Positions 17,622 to 25,823 of a stretch of 64,000 bases of DNA are shown here, in pieces. The stretch's first letter is position 1. Every line of letters begins with the position of its first letter. The position numbers and the translations under genes were made by a program. The stretch is from positions 83,894 to 147,893 of the forward strand of contig CACDOF010000001.1 of assembly GCA_902554315.1 (NCBI GenBank), given 5' to 3'. The notes below the pieces were generated by a model. The model ran no database searches. It was not told the origin of the DNA and saw only the letters and a program-made list of their open reading frames with translations. The DNA comes from an uncultured Pelagibacteraceae bacterium (lineage in GTDB: Bacteria > Pseudomonadota > Alphaproteobacteria > Pelagibacterales > Pelagibacteraceae).

Positions 17622-19955
17622 TTATGATTTTACTCGCGTTTTTTGAGGATCGTAATGTGGGAAACCTACTATTTTTGCTGGGATTCTTTTTTGTTCACCA
17701 TCAATTTTTCCAACCTCAACTTCTGTTCCAATTTCAGAGTGGCCAATATCTATTCTACATAAAGCTATATTTTTACTAAGTACTGGAGAGATACATCCAC
17801 TGGTAACAACACCTACTTGGGATCTACCAATATGAACACAGTCACCATGATTAGCTTTTTCTTTACTAATTAATTCAAGACCAACTAATTTTTTTTGTGG
17901 ATTTTCTTTTCTTTTAATTAAATTTTCTTTTCCAATAAAATCATTAGTTTTTGTTTTAAGAGGAACTGTAAATCCTACTCCAGCTTCAAAAGGATCAACT
18001 TGTCCGTCAAATTCATTTCCAAATAAAATTAATCCAGCTTCAATTCTCAAAAGGTCTAGTGCTCCAAAACCTGCAGGAATTAACCCTTCATCTTTGCCTG
18101 CTTCCATAACTTCATCCCAAACCTTAGGTGCATCAGATGGATGACACCATATTTCATAACCTAATTCTCCCGTATAACCTGTTCTTGAAACCATTAAAGG
18201 AATTCCATTCAATTCTTTAACTCTGCAAATTGTAAATCTGAACCACTGTAACTCAGAAATAGAAGGTTGCGTTGGAGGTGTAAAAATAAACTTTTCTAGA
18301 ATTTTTCTACTATTGGGTCCTTGAAGTGAAATATTGTTTATTTGATCAGTCGAATTTTTAATCAAAACATTATAATTTTTTTTCTTTGCTTGTTCTTTTA
18401 ACCAGTCACCAGCATATTCATCTCCACAAACCCATCTAAAACCGTGATCACTCATTTTAAGTAATGTTCCATCATCAAACATACTCCCATTTTCATAACA
18501 CATTGATGAATAAACAATCTGACCTACAGAAAGTTTTTTTACATTTCTTGTTAGTGTATAATTCATTAATTCTTCAGCATCTGGACCTAGAATTTCAAAT
18601 TTTCTTAAGGAAGATAAATCAATTACAACAGCTTTTTCTCTGCAAGCAGTATATTCATTAATAACCCCATGCTTTGTATAATCATTAGGCAACCAGTAAC
18701 CTCTTGCATCAACAAAGTTTCTTGTAAGTTTAGATGTTTTTTTATAAAAACCTGTGTTTTTGGTTAGCTTAGTTTCTGAGTCTGCTTTCATTCTAAATGC
18801 AAAAGATTTTGTAAATTCTTTTTTTTTATCATAAGTTCTAACAAAAATATCAGTTGGATTCCATGAATTACAAGGGTCAATATCACTAGGACAAGCAGAA
18901 GTGCCACAAGTTAAATCTTTTAAAGCTCTCATCAAAACATAATCACCTGGTCTAGCAAAAGATTCATCCGAAAGAACCGAATTTTGACCTCCTGAAGATG
19001 TATTAAAAAAAAGATTTATGGCGTGCCAACCTTTTTGCTTTTCAAGTCCAAATTTAGACATAGAGTCACTTAAGTTGTCAGAACAATTTGGATGTCCAAA
19101 ATATCCAGCATCTTCATAGTATTTAGCTGTACAAGCCAAATTAAATGTATCGTGTCTTCCAACAGTATCTCTAATAACTTCCACTAAAGGTTCGTGATCA
19201 GTGTCATAAAATTTGGAAAACAAACCTGGTCCAGGAAAAGTATTCCCCATAAATGTTCTTGTAGTTTGCCAATCAAGACCTTTTTCAATTCCTTTATTTA
19301 ATTTTGATGTATCAAAAGCTACAAAATCAGAACACTGTCTTCCCGTTGGGCAAATAATTTGAATATAATCTCCTTCTTTAACTTCAAATGATATTGCAGT
19401 TTTTCTATCAATATTTGTTTCATTTAAAGGCTCAAATAAAGGATCAGGTATTATCGAATGTTCTTTGTCATTAACAATATTTGCTCTTTTGATAAAAACA
19501 GTTAAATCAGTTGTAGGATTTTGTTCGTATATTAACATTTCTGGCCCTGGAGCTGAAAAAATGCAATAACACTTATCCTTGGAAACCAGCTTTATTTTGT
19601 CTCCTTGGGATGCATCTTTGTCAAAAATTATTGCTGAATCAGATTTTTCAATATTTAAATTTCTTTTTTTTAATTGATAAGCAGTTATTAGTGAGTTTTC
19701 ATCTTTTTTTAAAAGTATTTTATTTATTTCAGAAGAATTTTTATCCTTCTTTAAGTTTAAAATTCCTAATTCAGATTTACCTTCTTTATTAAAAACAGCA
19801 ATTTCACAAATTTGATTACCTTCATCATTTACAATTTCAATCTCATCATCTGGAAAAACTTGAATACCAGTAAGACCACCTCCTACAACAACATGTCTTT
19901 CAACTCCAAGTGGTAAAACATTTAAACCAGGTTCTCTAATATTTAAACTTTGCAT
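17622..19955 (-). CDS. tdm: Trimethylamine N-oxide demethylase
   Basis: A 777-residue two-domain protein. The N-terminal half contains a DUF1989-type domain with several cysteines likely to bind zinc (CPTGRQCSDFVAFD near residue 200, then FNLAC and CGTSACPSDIDPC). The C-terminal half, from about residue 420, is a GcvT-like tetrahydrofolate domain with MVSRTGYTGELGYEIWCHPSDA and a C-terminal barrel. This fusion is the hallmark of Tdm, which splits TMAO into dimethylamine and formaldehyde; the folate domain is thought to capture formaldehyde as CH2-THF. It is divergent from the TMAO-binding-protein gene tmoX and followed directly by a regulator gene. Tmm is 8 kb away. Confidence 0.93.
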   Translation of the reverse strand: MQSLNIREPGLNVLPLGVERHVVVGGGLTGIQVFPDDEIEIVNDEGNQICEIAVFNKEGKSELGILNLKKDKNSSEINKILLKKDENSLITAYQLKKRNLNIEKSDSAIIFDKDASQGDKIKLVSKDKCYCIFSAPGPEMLIYEQNPTTDLTVFIKRANIVNDKEHSIIPDPLFEPLNETNIDRKTAISFEVKEGDYIQIICPTGRQCSDFVAFDTSKLNKGIEKGLDWQTTRTFMGNTFPGPGLFSKFYDTDHEPLVEVIRDTVGRHDTFNLACTAKYYEDAGYFGHPNCSDNLSDSMSKFGLEKQKGWHAINLFFNTSSGGQNSVLSDESFARPGDYVLMRALKDLTCGTSACPSDIDPCNSWNPTDIFVRTYDKKKEFTKSFAFRMKADSETKLTKNTGFYKKTSKLTRNFVDARGYWLPNDYTKHGVINEYTACREKAVVIDLSSLRKFEILGPDAEELMNYTLTRNVKKLSVGQIVYSSMCYENGSMFDDGTLLKMSDHGFRWVCGDEYAGDWLKEQAKKKNYNVLIKNSTDQINNISLQGPNSRKILEKFIFTPPTQPSISELQWFRFTICRVKELNGIPLMVSRTGYTGELGYEIWCHPSDAPKVWDEVMEAGKDEGLIPAGFGALDLLRIEAGLILFGNEFDGQVDPFEAGVGFTVPLKTKTNDFIGKENLIKRKENPQKKLVGLELISKEKANHGDCVHIGRSQVGVVTSGCISPVLSKNIALCRIDIGHSEIGTEVEVGKIDGEQKRIPAKIVGFPHYDPQKTRVKS

Positions 19956-19991
19956 AACAAAAATTTATTTATTTAACCATAGTACAAAATT

Positions 19992-20012
19992 TATATATAT
20001 TAAATATATATA
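19992..20012. promoter_or_regulatory. 21-bp AT inverted repeat between tdm and tmoX
   Basis: Two ten-base arms (19992-20001 and 20003-20012) made of alternating T and A are perfectly complementary around a single central A. The repeat lies in the 126-bp divergent region between tdm and tmoX, just upstream of the candidate tmoX -35 box. It is a plausible operator for the MarR-like protein encoded in the tdm operon. Low complexity makes chance occurrence possible. Confidence 0.4.
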
Positions 20013-20019
20013 TCTCTTG

Positions 20020-20048
20020 TTGACTGTTACTTTATTTAAGAACATACT
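20020..20048 (+). promoter_or_regulatory. Candidate sigma-70 promoter of tmoX
   Basis: A -35 box TTGACT (20020-20025) and a -10 box CATACT (20043-20048) are separated by 17 bases. The predicted transcript would start around 20055 and give a leader of about 25 bases carrying a purine-rich ribosome site (AAGGAAAGGGG) ahead of the tmoX ATG. Confidence 0.55.
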
Positions 20049-20081
20049 TGGTCTACTTAATATTAAGGAAAGGGGAAATAA

Positions 20082-21029
20082 ATGAGAAAATTAATATCTC
20101 TACTATCAGCTTTGGTGATTTCTCTTGTAAGTTTTACAGGAATTTCTAACGCAGCAGATAGTAAAAAACCAATTGTTATCCCAACTCATAACTGGTCAAG
20201 TCAAATTGTAATGGCTTATGTTATTGGTGGAATTATGGAAAGCATGGGAAACAATGTAAAATATGTAAACGCTGACTCTCAAGCAGTTTATGAATCAATT
20301 CGAATTGGTGATGTACATATATCACATGAAGTTTGGGAATCTGCATTTGGTAAATCATTTACAACAGCTTTAGACAAAGGTGGTTTGCTTGATTGGGGTG
20401 ATCATGAAGCAAGAACTCTTGAGGATATGGGATATCCAAATTGGGTTGCTGAAAAAGGATTGTGCCCAGGTCTACCAGACTGGACAGCATTAAAAAATCC
20501 AGACTGTGCAAAAAACTTTACAACACCTGACTCTCCAAATGGAAAAGGAAGAATGTTGGAAGGTCCACAAACTTGGCATGGAGACTTGATACCTCAAAGA
20601 GTTGACGCATTAGGCTTAGGAGATCTTTGGTGGGTTAAATTTGCTGGAAGTGCAGATGCGCTTTGGGCAGAGTTAGCAGCAGCTAAAAAAGAAGGAAGAG
20701 GAACTATCATATTTAACTGGACACCAAACTTTACTGATGGTGCTGGTTTTACATTTATAGACTTCCCTCCATACACAGCTGGTTGTAGACCAGAAGATGG
20801 TGGAGATGGAAAATGCGGTTCTCCAGATGGTTATTTGAAAAAAGCAGTTAACGCTGATTTTCCAAAAACTCATCCAGCCGCAGCTGCAATGTTCAAAAAA
20901 ATGTCATTCTCTACAAGTCAAATTGGTGCAATGGCAGCTTTAGTTGACGTTGACAAAATGACTCATGAAGATGCAGCTAAAAAATGGTTAGCTGACAATA
21001 AGAGTGTTTGGCAAGCTTTTACTAAGTAA
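20082..21029 (+). CDS. tmoX: TMAO-binding periplasmic protein
   Basis: A 315-residue OpuAC/ProX-type solute-binding protein with a Sec signal peptide (basic start, hydrophobic core, cleavage near SNAAD at about residue 25). The mature part has Trp- and Tyr-rich segments typical of methylammonium-binding pockets, for example IPTHNWSSQIVMAYV, LWWVKFAGS and IIFNWTPNF. Location opposite tdm and upstream of an ATPase and double permease gene matches the TmoXWV TMAO importer known from marine Roseobacter and SAR11 bacteria. A candidate promoter, an unusually strong ribosome site and a terminator just after the stop point to high, separate expression. Glycine betaine binding is the main alternative. 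Confidence 0.87.
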   Translation: MRKLISLLSALVISLVSFTGISNAADSKKPIVIPTHNWSSQIVMAYVIGGIMESMGNNVKYVNADSQAVYESIRIGDVHISHEVWESAFGKSFTTALDKGGLLDWGDHEARTLEDMGYPNWVAEKGLCPGLPDWTALKNPDCAKNFTTPDSPNGKGRMLEGPQTWHGDLIPQRVDALGLGDLWWVKFAGSADALWAELAAAKKEGRGTIIFNWTPNFTDGAGFTFIDFPPYTAGCRPEDGGDGKCGSPDGYLKKAVNADFPKTHPAAAAMFKKMSFSTSQIGAMAALVDVDKMTHEDAAKKWLADNKSVWQAFTK

Positions 21030-21051
21030 AGGTTTAAGTTAATAAATTTAT

Positions 21052-21090
21052 AATCTTCCCCAACATTGTTGGGGGAGATTTTTTTATTTT
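21052..21090 (+). terminator. Rho-independent terminator after tmoX
   Basis: A 13-bp stem (21052-21064 pairing with 21068-21080, one G-T pair) with a three-base loop and C/G-rich middle is followed by a T-rich tail to about 21090. It lies 23 bases after the tmoX stop and separates this binding-protein gene from the downstream genes. Confidence 0.92.
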
Positions 21091-21099
21091 AAATTCAAA

Positions 21100-21591
21100 A
21101 TGATGGTAAGTAAAAAGCCAAATATTTTATTAGTAAAATATTTTTTTTATATATCTCTAAGCTTAATGTTTTTTAATATTTCATTGGCAAAAGACGTTGA
21201 TATTCAAGAGGATATTAATTTAAGTTTTAAATGTGATTTAGAAAAAAAAATAATTAAAAATTCTGAGTATAATTATAAAACTTTTCTAGCTAAAGATATA
21301 GACCACAAAGATTTAAATAAATTTAATATTGAAGCAAAAAAACCAGATACACTTTTCATTAATGGATTATCTTTATTTTTATCAGATGCTACAAAATTAA
21401 ATGTTAAAGTAGTAAATAAAGATATAGTTTTATTCAAAGCAAATGACAAAAAAAAGAATTACTCAGAGTCGGGTATTATAAATAGAAAATCAGGTGAATT
21501 AGTTCATGAAATTACAATAAATGTAAAAAGTGAAAACTCAGAAAAAGATATTTCTTTTTATTCATGCAACAAAAGAAAGAAAAATGTCTGA
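21100..21591 (+). CDS. Secreted protein of unknown function, 163 aa
   Basis: The 163-residue product has an N-terminal signal peptide (basic MMVSKKPN, a Phe/Leu-rich core, cleavage around SLAKD at residue 30). The mature part is lysine-rich with short beta-like segments and two cysteines (in SFKCDLE and YSCNKRK) that could form a disulfide in the periplasm. It starts 10 bases after the tmoX terminator. I do not recognise the family. Its place among TMAO transport genes may be coincidental. Confidence 0.6.
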   Translation: MMVSKKPNILLVKYFFYISLSLMFFNISLAKDVDIQEDINLSFKCDLEKKIIKNSEYNYKTFLAKDIDHKDLNKFNIEAKKPDTLFINGLSLFLSDATKLNVKVVNKDIVLFKANDKKKNYSESGIINRKSGELVHEITINVKSENSEKDISFYSCNKRKKNV

Positions 21592-21625
21592 TTTTTTTTT
21601 AATTAAATATGTGTAAAATAATATT

Positions 21626-22003
21626 ATGAAAAATATAATTATTTGTGCAATTTTTAGTTTTTTTATTACATCTGAAGTTTTAGCTCGTAGCACAGGATGC
21701 AAAGAAGGAAATTGCGAAAATGGTTATGGGTTATGGGTCTACACAGATAAAACAACTTACGAAGGATATTGGGTTGGTACAAAAAAACATGGCCAAGGAA
21801 CAGAAACTTGGCCTAACGGATATATATATAAAGGCGAATTTAATAATAGTGTGTGGAGTGGCCAAGGCACTTTATATTTTCCAAATGGCGCATCGTATGT
21901 AGGAGAATGGGCCAATGGATTTATGAACGGACAAGGAACTTTTACATGGTCTGATGGTAAAGAAAAAACAGGCACTTGGGTAAATGGGAAATTACAAGAA
22001 TAA
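21626..22003 (+). CDS. Exported MORN-repeat protein
   Basis: A 125-residue protein with a signal peptide (residues 1-20, ending SEVLARS) followed by at least three MORN repeats. These show the Tyr-x-Gly...Gly-x-Gly pattern, for example YEGYWVGTKKHGQGTETW, YKGEFNNSVWSGQGTLYF and YVGEWANGFMNGQGTFTW. MORN repeats form short beta-hairpins and usually mediate contacts with lipids, peptidoglycan or proteins. A CKEGNCENGYG segment lies just after the signal peptide. The exact role is unknown. The gene sits 8 bp ahead of the next small membrane-protein gene. Confidence 0.85.
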   Translation: MKNIIICAIFSFFITSEVLARSTGCKEGNCENGYGLWVYTDKTTYEGYWVGTKKHGQGTETWPNGYIYKGEFNNSVWSGQGTLYFPNGASYVGEWANGFMNGQGTFTWSDGKEKTGTWVNGKLQE

Positions 22004-22011
22004 TTAAAACA

Positions 22012-22563
22012 ATGTTAAAAAATAATTTTTTAAATAAATTAAAAAATTTGCCAGAAACAACCAGACAGTTTGGGGGCCTTATTACTTTAACAATTATTAT
22101 AATTTTATCTTTTAGTATTTTAAATATTTATTGGGGAGGAGGAGATGAACTAATTAGAAAAATGAAATTAGAAGAAGAAAGAATAGCAGAAGAAAAAAAA
22201 CTTAATGCACTTATATCCCAACTTCCATCTGGTATTCTAGTAACATTTGATGGAACAGATAATTTTAGATTGACTGATGAACTATATGAGGCAGTTTGCA
22301 ATGCAACAAAACTTATTCCTCAACGTGCTATCATGGCTGCTCATTTTTTAAATTTTGAAGCTTATGAATTATATAATATTAACGGTAATAAAATTGATGA
22401 AACGTATGTTAAATGGGATAAAGAGAAAAACAAATGTTTTGCTGGTTACACTGTAAGTGGAGCTAATGTTGGAGTAAATAAAACAGCAAATGTAAGTGGA
22501 GAGGTTTTAAGTTTTTTAAGTACTGGCATTGATACAAGGGTTTATTTTATTAAAAATTTTTAA
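22012..22563 (+). CDS. Membrane-anchored protein of unknown function, 183 aa
   Basis: Starting at ATG 22012, the product has a short basic N-terminus, one transmembrane helix (about residues 22-41) ending in YWGGGDE, a charged helical linker rich in Glu and Lys, and a soluble domain of about 120 residues with two cysteines. The longer in-frame start at 21976 would overlap the MORN gene and is less likely. A GGAGG motif follows its stop. I do not recognise the soluble domain. It lies just upstream of tmoW in the same direction. Confidence 0.65.
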   Translation: MLKNNFLNKLKNLPETTRQFGGLITLTIIIILSFSILNIYWGGGDELIRKMKLEEERIAEEKKLNALISQLPSGILVTFDGTDNFRLTDELYEAVCNATKLIPQRAIMAAHFLNFEAYELYNINGNKIDETYVKWDKEKNKCFAGYTVSGANVGVNKTANVSGEVLSFLSTGIDTRVYFIKNF

Positions 22564-22629
22564 GGAGGAAAGGAATAAATTATATAGATTTTATTTTATC
22601 TTAATTTCGTATAACTTGATTATTAATTT

Positions 22630-23661
22630 ATGTCTGAACCGGTAATTAAATGTGAAGCTGTTTATAAAATTTTTGGAGAAAATGCCAAAAAAATGCTTCA
22701 AGAATCAAATGGCAATGTAGACGCAAAAACATTTCAAGAAAATGGATGCATAGTAGGCGTTAATAATGCTTCATTTGAAGTTTCAAAGGGAGAAATGTTA
22801 GTTGTAATGGGTTTATCAGGCTCTGGTAAATCAACTTTGCTAAGATGTATTTCTAGATTAACTGATGCAACAGGCGGAAAAATTTTTATAGAAGGTCAAG
22901 ATTTACTTCAATTGAACAATAAAGAACTGATAGAGCTTAGAAGAAATAAAATGGGAATGGTTTTTCAGAGTTTTGCTCTACTTCCTCATAAAACAGTTGT
23001 TGAAAATATTGCTTTCCCACTCCAAATTAAGGGAATTAAAACTGAAGATAGTATTAGTAAAGCAATGGATATGGTTAAACTCGTTGGTCTTGATGGAAGA
23101 GAAAACTATTTTCCAAGAGAACTTTCTGGAGGTCAACAACAAAGAGTGGGTATTGCGAGATCTTTAGCAGTAGAGCCAGATATTTGGTTTTTGGACGAAC
23201 CTTTTTCTGCATTAGACCCATTAATTAGAAAAGAAATGCAGGATGAGTTTTTAAGACTTCAAGATAAATTACAAAAAACAATTATGTTTATTACTCATGA
23301 TTTTGACGAGGCTCTAAAACTTGCTGATCGTATTGCCATTATGAAAGATGGAATAATTGAACAGCTAGACACACCTGCAAATATTGTTTTAAATCCAGCA
23401 ACTGAATATGTAAGGAAATTTACTGAAGAAGTACCTAGAGAAAAAGTCTTATTAATACAAGATGTAATGGAACCGTCTACTACTCATAATTTGGGTGATC
23501 TGAAAGTTTTAAAAGATGAAATTATAGAAAATGTTGCTGAAAAAATTTTAACTCAAGAAAAAACAGTAACAGTCCTAGATAATAACAAAAAAATTGTAGG
23601 TTCTATTAATCCAACAAAAATAATTAATACTGTTTTTGGAGGAAGAAAAAATAGTAATTAA
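22630..23661 (+). CDS. tmoW: TMAO/betaine ABC transporter ATP-binding subunit
   Basis: A 343-residue ProV/OpuAA-type ABC ATPase. The N-terminal extension before the P-loop (KIFGENAKKMLQ) is typical of betaine-type ATPases. Walker A is GLSGSGKST at residues 61-69, the signature is LSGGQQQR near 160, and Walker B is IWFLDEP. The C-terminal 80 residues resemble a degenerate CBS regulatory domain. The permease gene follows after 3 bp. With tmoX upstream this would complete a TMAO importer. The three unrelated genes between tmoX and this one are unusual. Confidence 0.88.
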   Translation: MSEPVIKCEAVYKIFGENAKKMLQESNGNVDAKTFQENGCIVGVNNASFEVSKGEMLVVMGLSGSGKSTLLRCISRLTDATGGKIFIEGQDLLQLNNKELIELRRNKMGMVFQSFALLPHKTVVENIAFPLQIKGIKTEDSISKAMDMVKLVGLDGRENYFPRELSGGQQQRVGIARSLAVEPDIWFLDEPFSALDPLIRKEMQDEFLRLQDKLQKTIMFITHDFDEALKLADRIAIMKDGIIEQLDTPANIVLNPATEYVRKFTEEVPREKVLLIQDVMEPSTTHNLGDLKVLKDEIIENVAEKILTQEKTVTVLDNNKKIVGSINPTKIINTVFGGRKNSN

Positions 23662-23664
23662 ATC

Positions 23665-25818
23665 ATGGAATTTGTAAAAAAATACCCAAAGTTATTTCAA
23701 TGGTTATTTTTATTGGTTGTATTTTTTGCTTTATGTTTTGCAATCGATGTTCCGGAAACATATAAATTTATAAGAGGCCAAGCAGAATTTGTTAAAGATC
23801 CAAATCAAAGCTCCTTCGTTTTTCTTGGTAAAGAAGTAAGATATTACGCTTTTGATGTCTTTTGGAGACTACCTCCATTACTCGGATGGTTACCTATCTG
23901 GATAAATGACTCATTATTTTTCTTAATGAATGATTGGATGCCAATTGAGTTTTGGAACGAAGATACTCAAGAATTTAGAACTCGGCCTTTAGTTTTACAA
24001 ATAAGTAGAAATTTAACTGCTTTTATGACTTTTTTAATAGAGCTGATTAGAGAGATTTTGTTAGGTGGACTTGAAACTATTGTTGCATTTACCAGTTGGG
24101 ATTGGATAGACAAAAACCCTTGGGCAGAGCTACCAGGTTTGCCATGGACTATAGTTGCAGCGGGTTCAGCAATACTTGCTTATAAGCTAAGCGGCAAAGG
24201 TCTAGCTTTGTTTGCCGGTTTAGTTATGGTTTACATTTCTATATTTGGTCAATGGAAACCTTCGATGCAAACTCTTTCATTTATATTAGTTGCAGCACCT
24301 TTATCATTTATTTTTGGCTTAGGCTTAGGCATAGCTGCATTTAAAAGTAAACGTGTTGAAAAAGCTTTATATCCAATACTTTTAGTTATGCAAACAATGC
24401 CACAATACGCGGTATTAGTTCCTGCACTTGTTCTTTTTGGAGTTGGTGATCATGCTGCAGTAATTATAACTATGGTTGTTGCTGTTCCACCAATGATATT
24501 ATTAACTATATTAGGTTTAAGAGCAATACCTCCAGAAGTTATTGAAGCAGGTAGAATGAGCGGATGTAACAACTGGCAATTAATGTTTAAAGTATTAATT
24601 CCAACTGCAAGAAGAGATATCTTAATTGGAGTAAACCAGGTCATCATGGTGTGTTTTTCTATGGCTGTTATTTCTGCATTTATAGGTGCAAAAGGTTTAG
24701 GGTTTAATTTATTGCTAGCCTTAAACCAACTTAATATTGGTTTAGCTTTAGAGGCTGGATTATGTATTAGTTTAATTGCAATTCTTTTAGACAAAATGTC
24801 TTTAGCTTGGGCAAATAAACAAACAGATTATTTTGGAAACTTGACATTCTTTCAAAGAAATAAAAATATTTTATTTTTTGCTGCAACAATAATTATAGGA
24901 ATTGTACTTGCTTATATTGGAACTTTTTTGTTCAAAGGTGATTACAATTATTTGTTTGAAGTTCCGCACAACAAAGGAATATCAACAGCTGATTTTTGGA
25001 ATAAAGGAGTTGATTGGATCTTTGATACGTTCTTTATTTATATAAAAGCATTTAATACCTGGTTAATTCAAGATGTGCTTCAACCAATGAGAGCTTTATA
25101 TTTAAGAATGCCCGCAGTAGCTACAATAGTTTTGGTTGTTGGAGCTGGATATTTAATTGGTGGGATTCGTTCGGCATTAGTTGTTTGTGGATTAACATTA
25201 TTTATAGCTTTAAGTCCATGGTGGGATAGAGCATTAGTGACAGCGTATATGGCAACTTTTGGGGTTATTGTATCTTGTTTAATTGGATTTACAGTTGGAA
25301 CTTTATGCTTTCAAAATAAACACTCTGCGAGTTTTATGCTTGGTGTTTGTGATATATTCCAAACTTTTCCTTCTTTCGTGTACTTAATCCCAGTGATGAT
25401 GTTATTTGGAATAACAGACACATCAGTTTTAATTGCAGTTATAGTTTATGCTACAATACCTGCAACGAGGTATACTATTGAAGGTCTTAGAAGCGTACCA
25501 ATGGGATTGCATGATGCCGCAACAATGTCAGGTGTAAACAAATTCCAAAGATTAACCAAAATAGAATTTCCTTTAGCTTTTCCACACATGATGCTTGGTT
25601 TAAATCAAACAATTGTATTTGCATTGTTTATGGTAATAATTGGAGCCTTTATCGGAACAGAAGATTTGGGACAATACATTTTAAAAGCATTATCTGATAA
25701 AAAAGGGGCGGGCATAGGATTTACACTTGGTATTTGCGTTGCTTTCATAGGTCTAATATTTGATAATTTAATACGTACTTGGGTAGATCAAAGAAAAAAA
25801 CATCTTGGCATAGCTTAA
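23665..25818 (+). CDS. tmoV: TMAO/betaine ABC transporter double permease
   Basis: A 717-residue inner-membrane protein containing two binding-protein-dependent permease domains fused in tandem, at about residues 190-390 and 520-710. Each has the EAA loop that docks the ATPase: IEAGRMSGCNNWQLMFKVLIP in the first and HDAATMSGVNKFQRLTKIEFP in the second. Single-domain ProW proteins are about 290-350 residues, so this is a natural duplication that would replace a homodimer. It lies 3 bp downstream of the ATPase gene. Its end is 5 bp from the glycerol kinase start. Confidence 0.87.
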   Translation: MEFVKKYPKLFQWLFLLVVFFALCFAIDVPETYKFIRGQAEFVKDPNQSSFVFLGKEVRYYAFDVFWRLPPLLGWLPIWINDSLFFLMNDWMPIEFWNEDTQEFRTRPLVLQISRNLTAFMTFLIELIREILLGGLETIVAFTSWDWIDKNPWAELPGLPWTIVAAGSAILAYKLSGKGLALFAGLVMVYISIFGQWKPSMQTLSFILVAAPLSFIFGLGLGIAAFKSKRVEKALYPILLVMQTMPQYAVLVPALVLFGVGDHAAVIITMVVAVPPMILLTILGLRAIPPEVIEAGRMSGCNNWQLMFKVLIPTARRDILIGVNQVIMVCFSMAVISAFIGAKGLGFNLLLALNQLNIGLALEAGLCISLIAILLDKMSLAWANKQTDYFGNLTFFQRNKNILFFAATIIIGIVLAYIGTFLFKGDYNYLFEVPHNKGISTADFWNKGVDWIFDTFFIYIKAFNTWLIQDVLQPMRALYLRMPAVATIVLVVGAGYLIGGIRSALVVCGLTLFIALSPWWDRALVTAYMATFGVIVSCLIGFTVGTLCFQNKHSASFMLGVCDIFQTFPSFVYLIPVMMLFGITDTSVLIAVIVYATIPATRYTIEGLRSVPMGLHDAATMSGVNKFQRLTKIEFPLAFPHMMLGLNQTIVFALFMVIIGAFIGTEDLGQYILKALSDKKGAGIGFTLGICVAFIGLIFDNLIRTWVDQRKKHLGIA

Positions 25819-25823
25819 GAATA

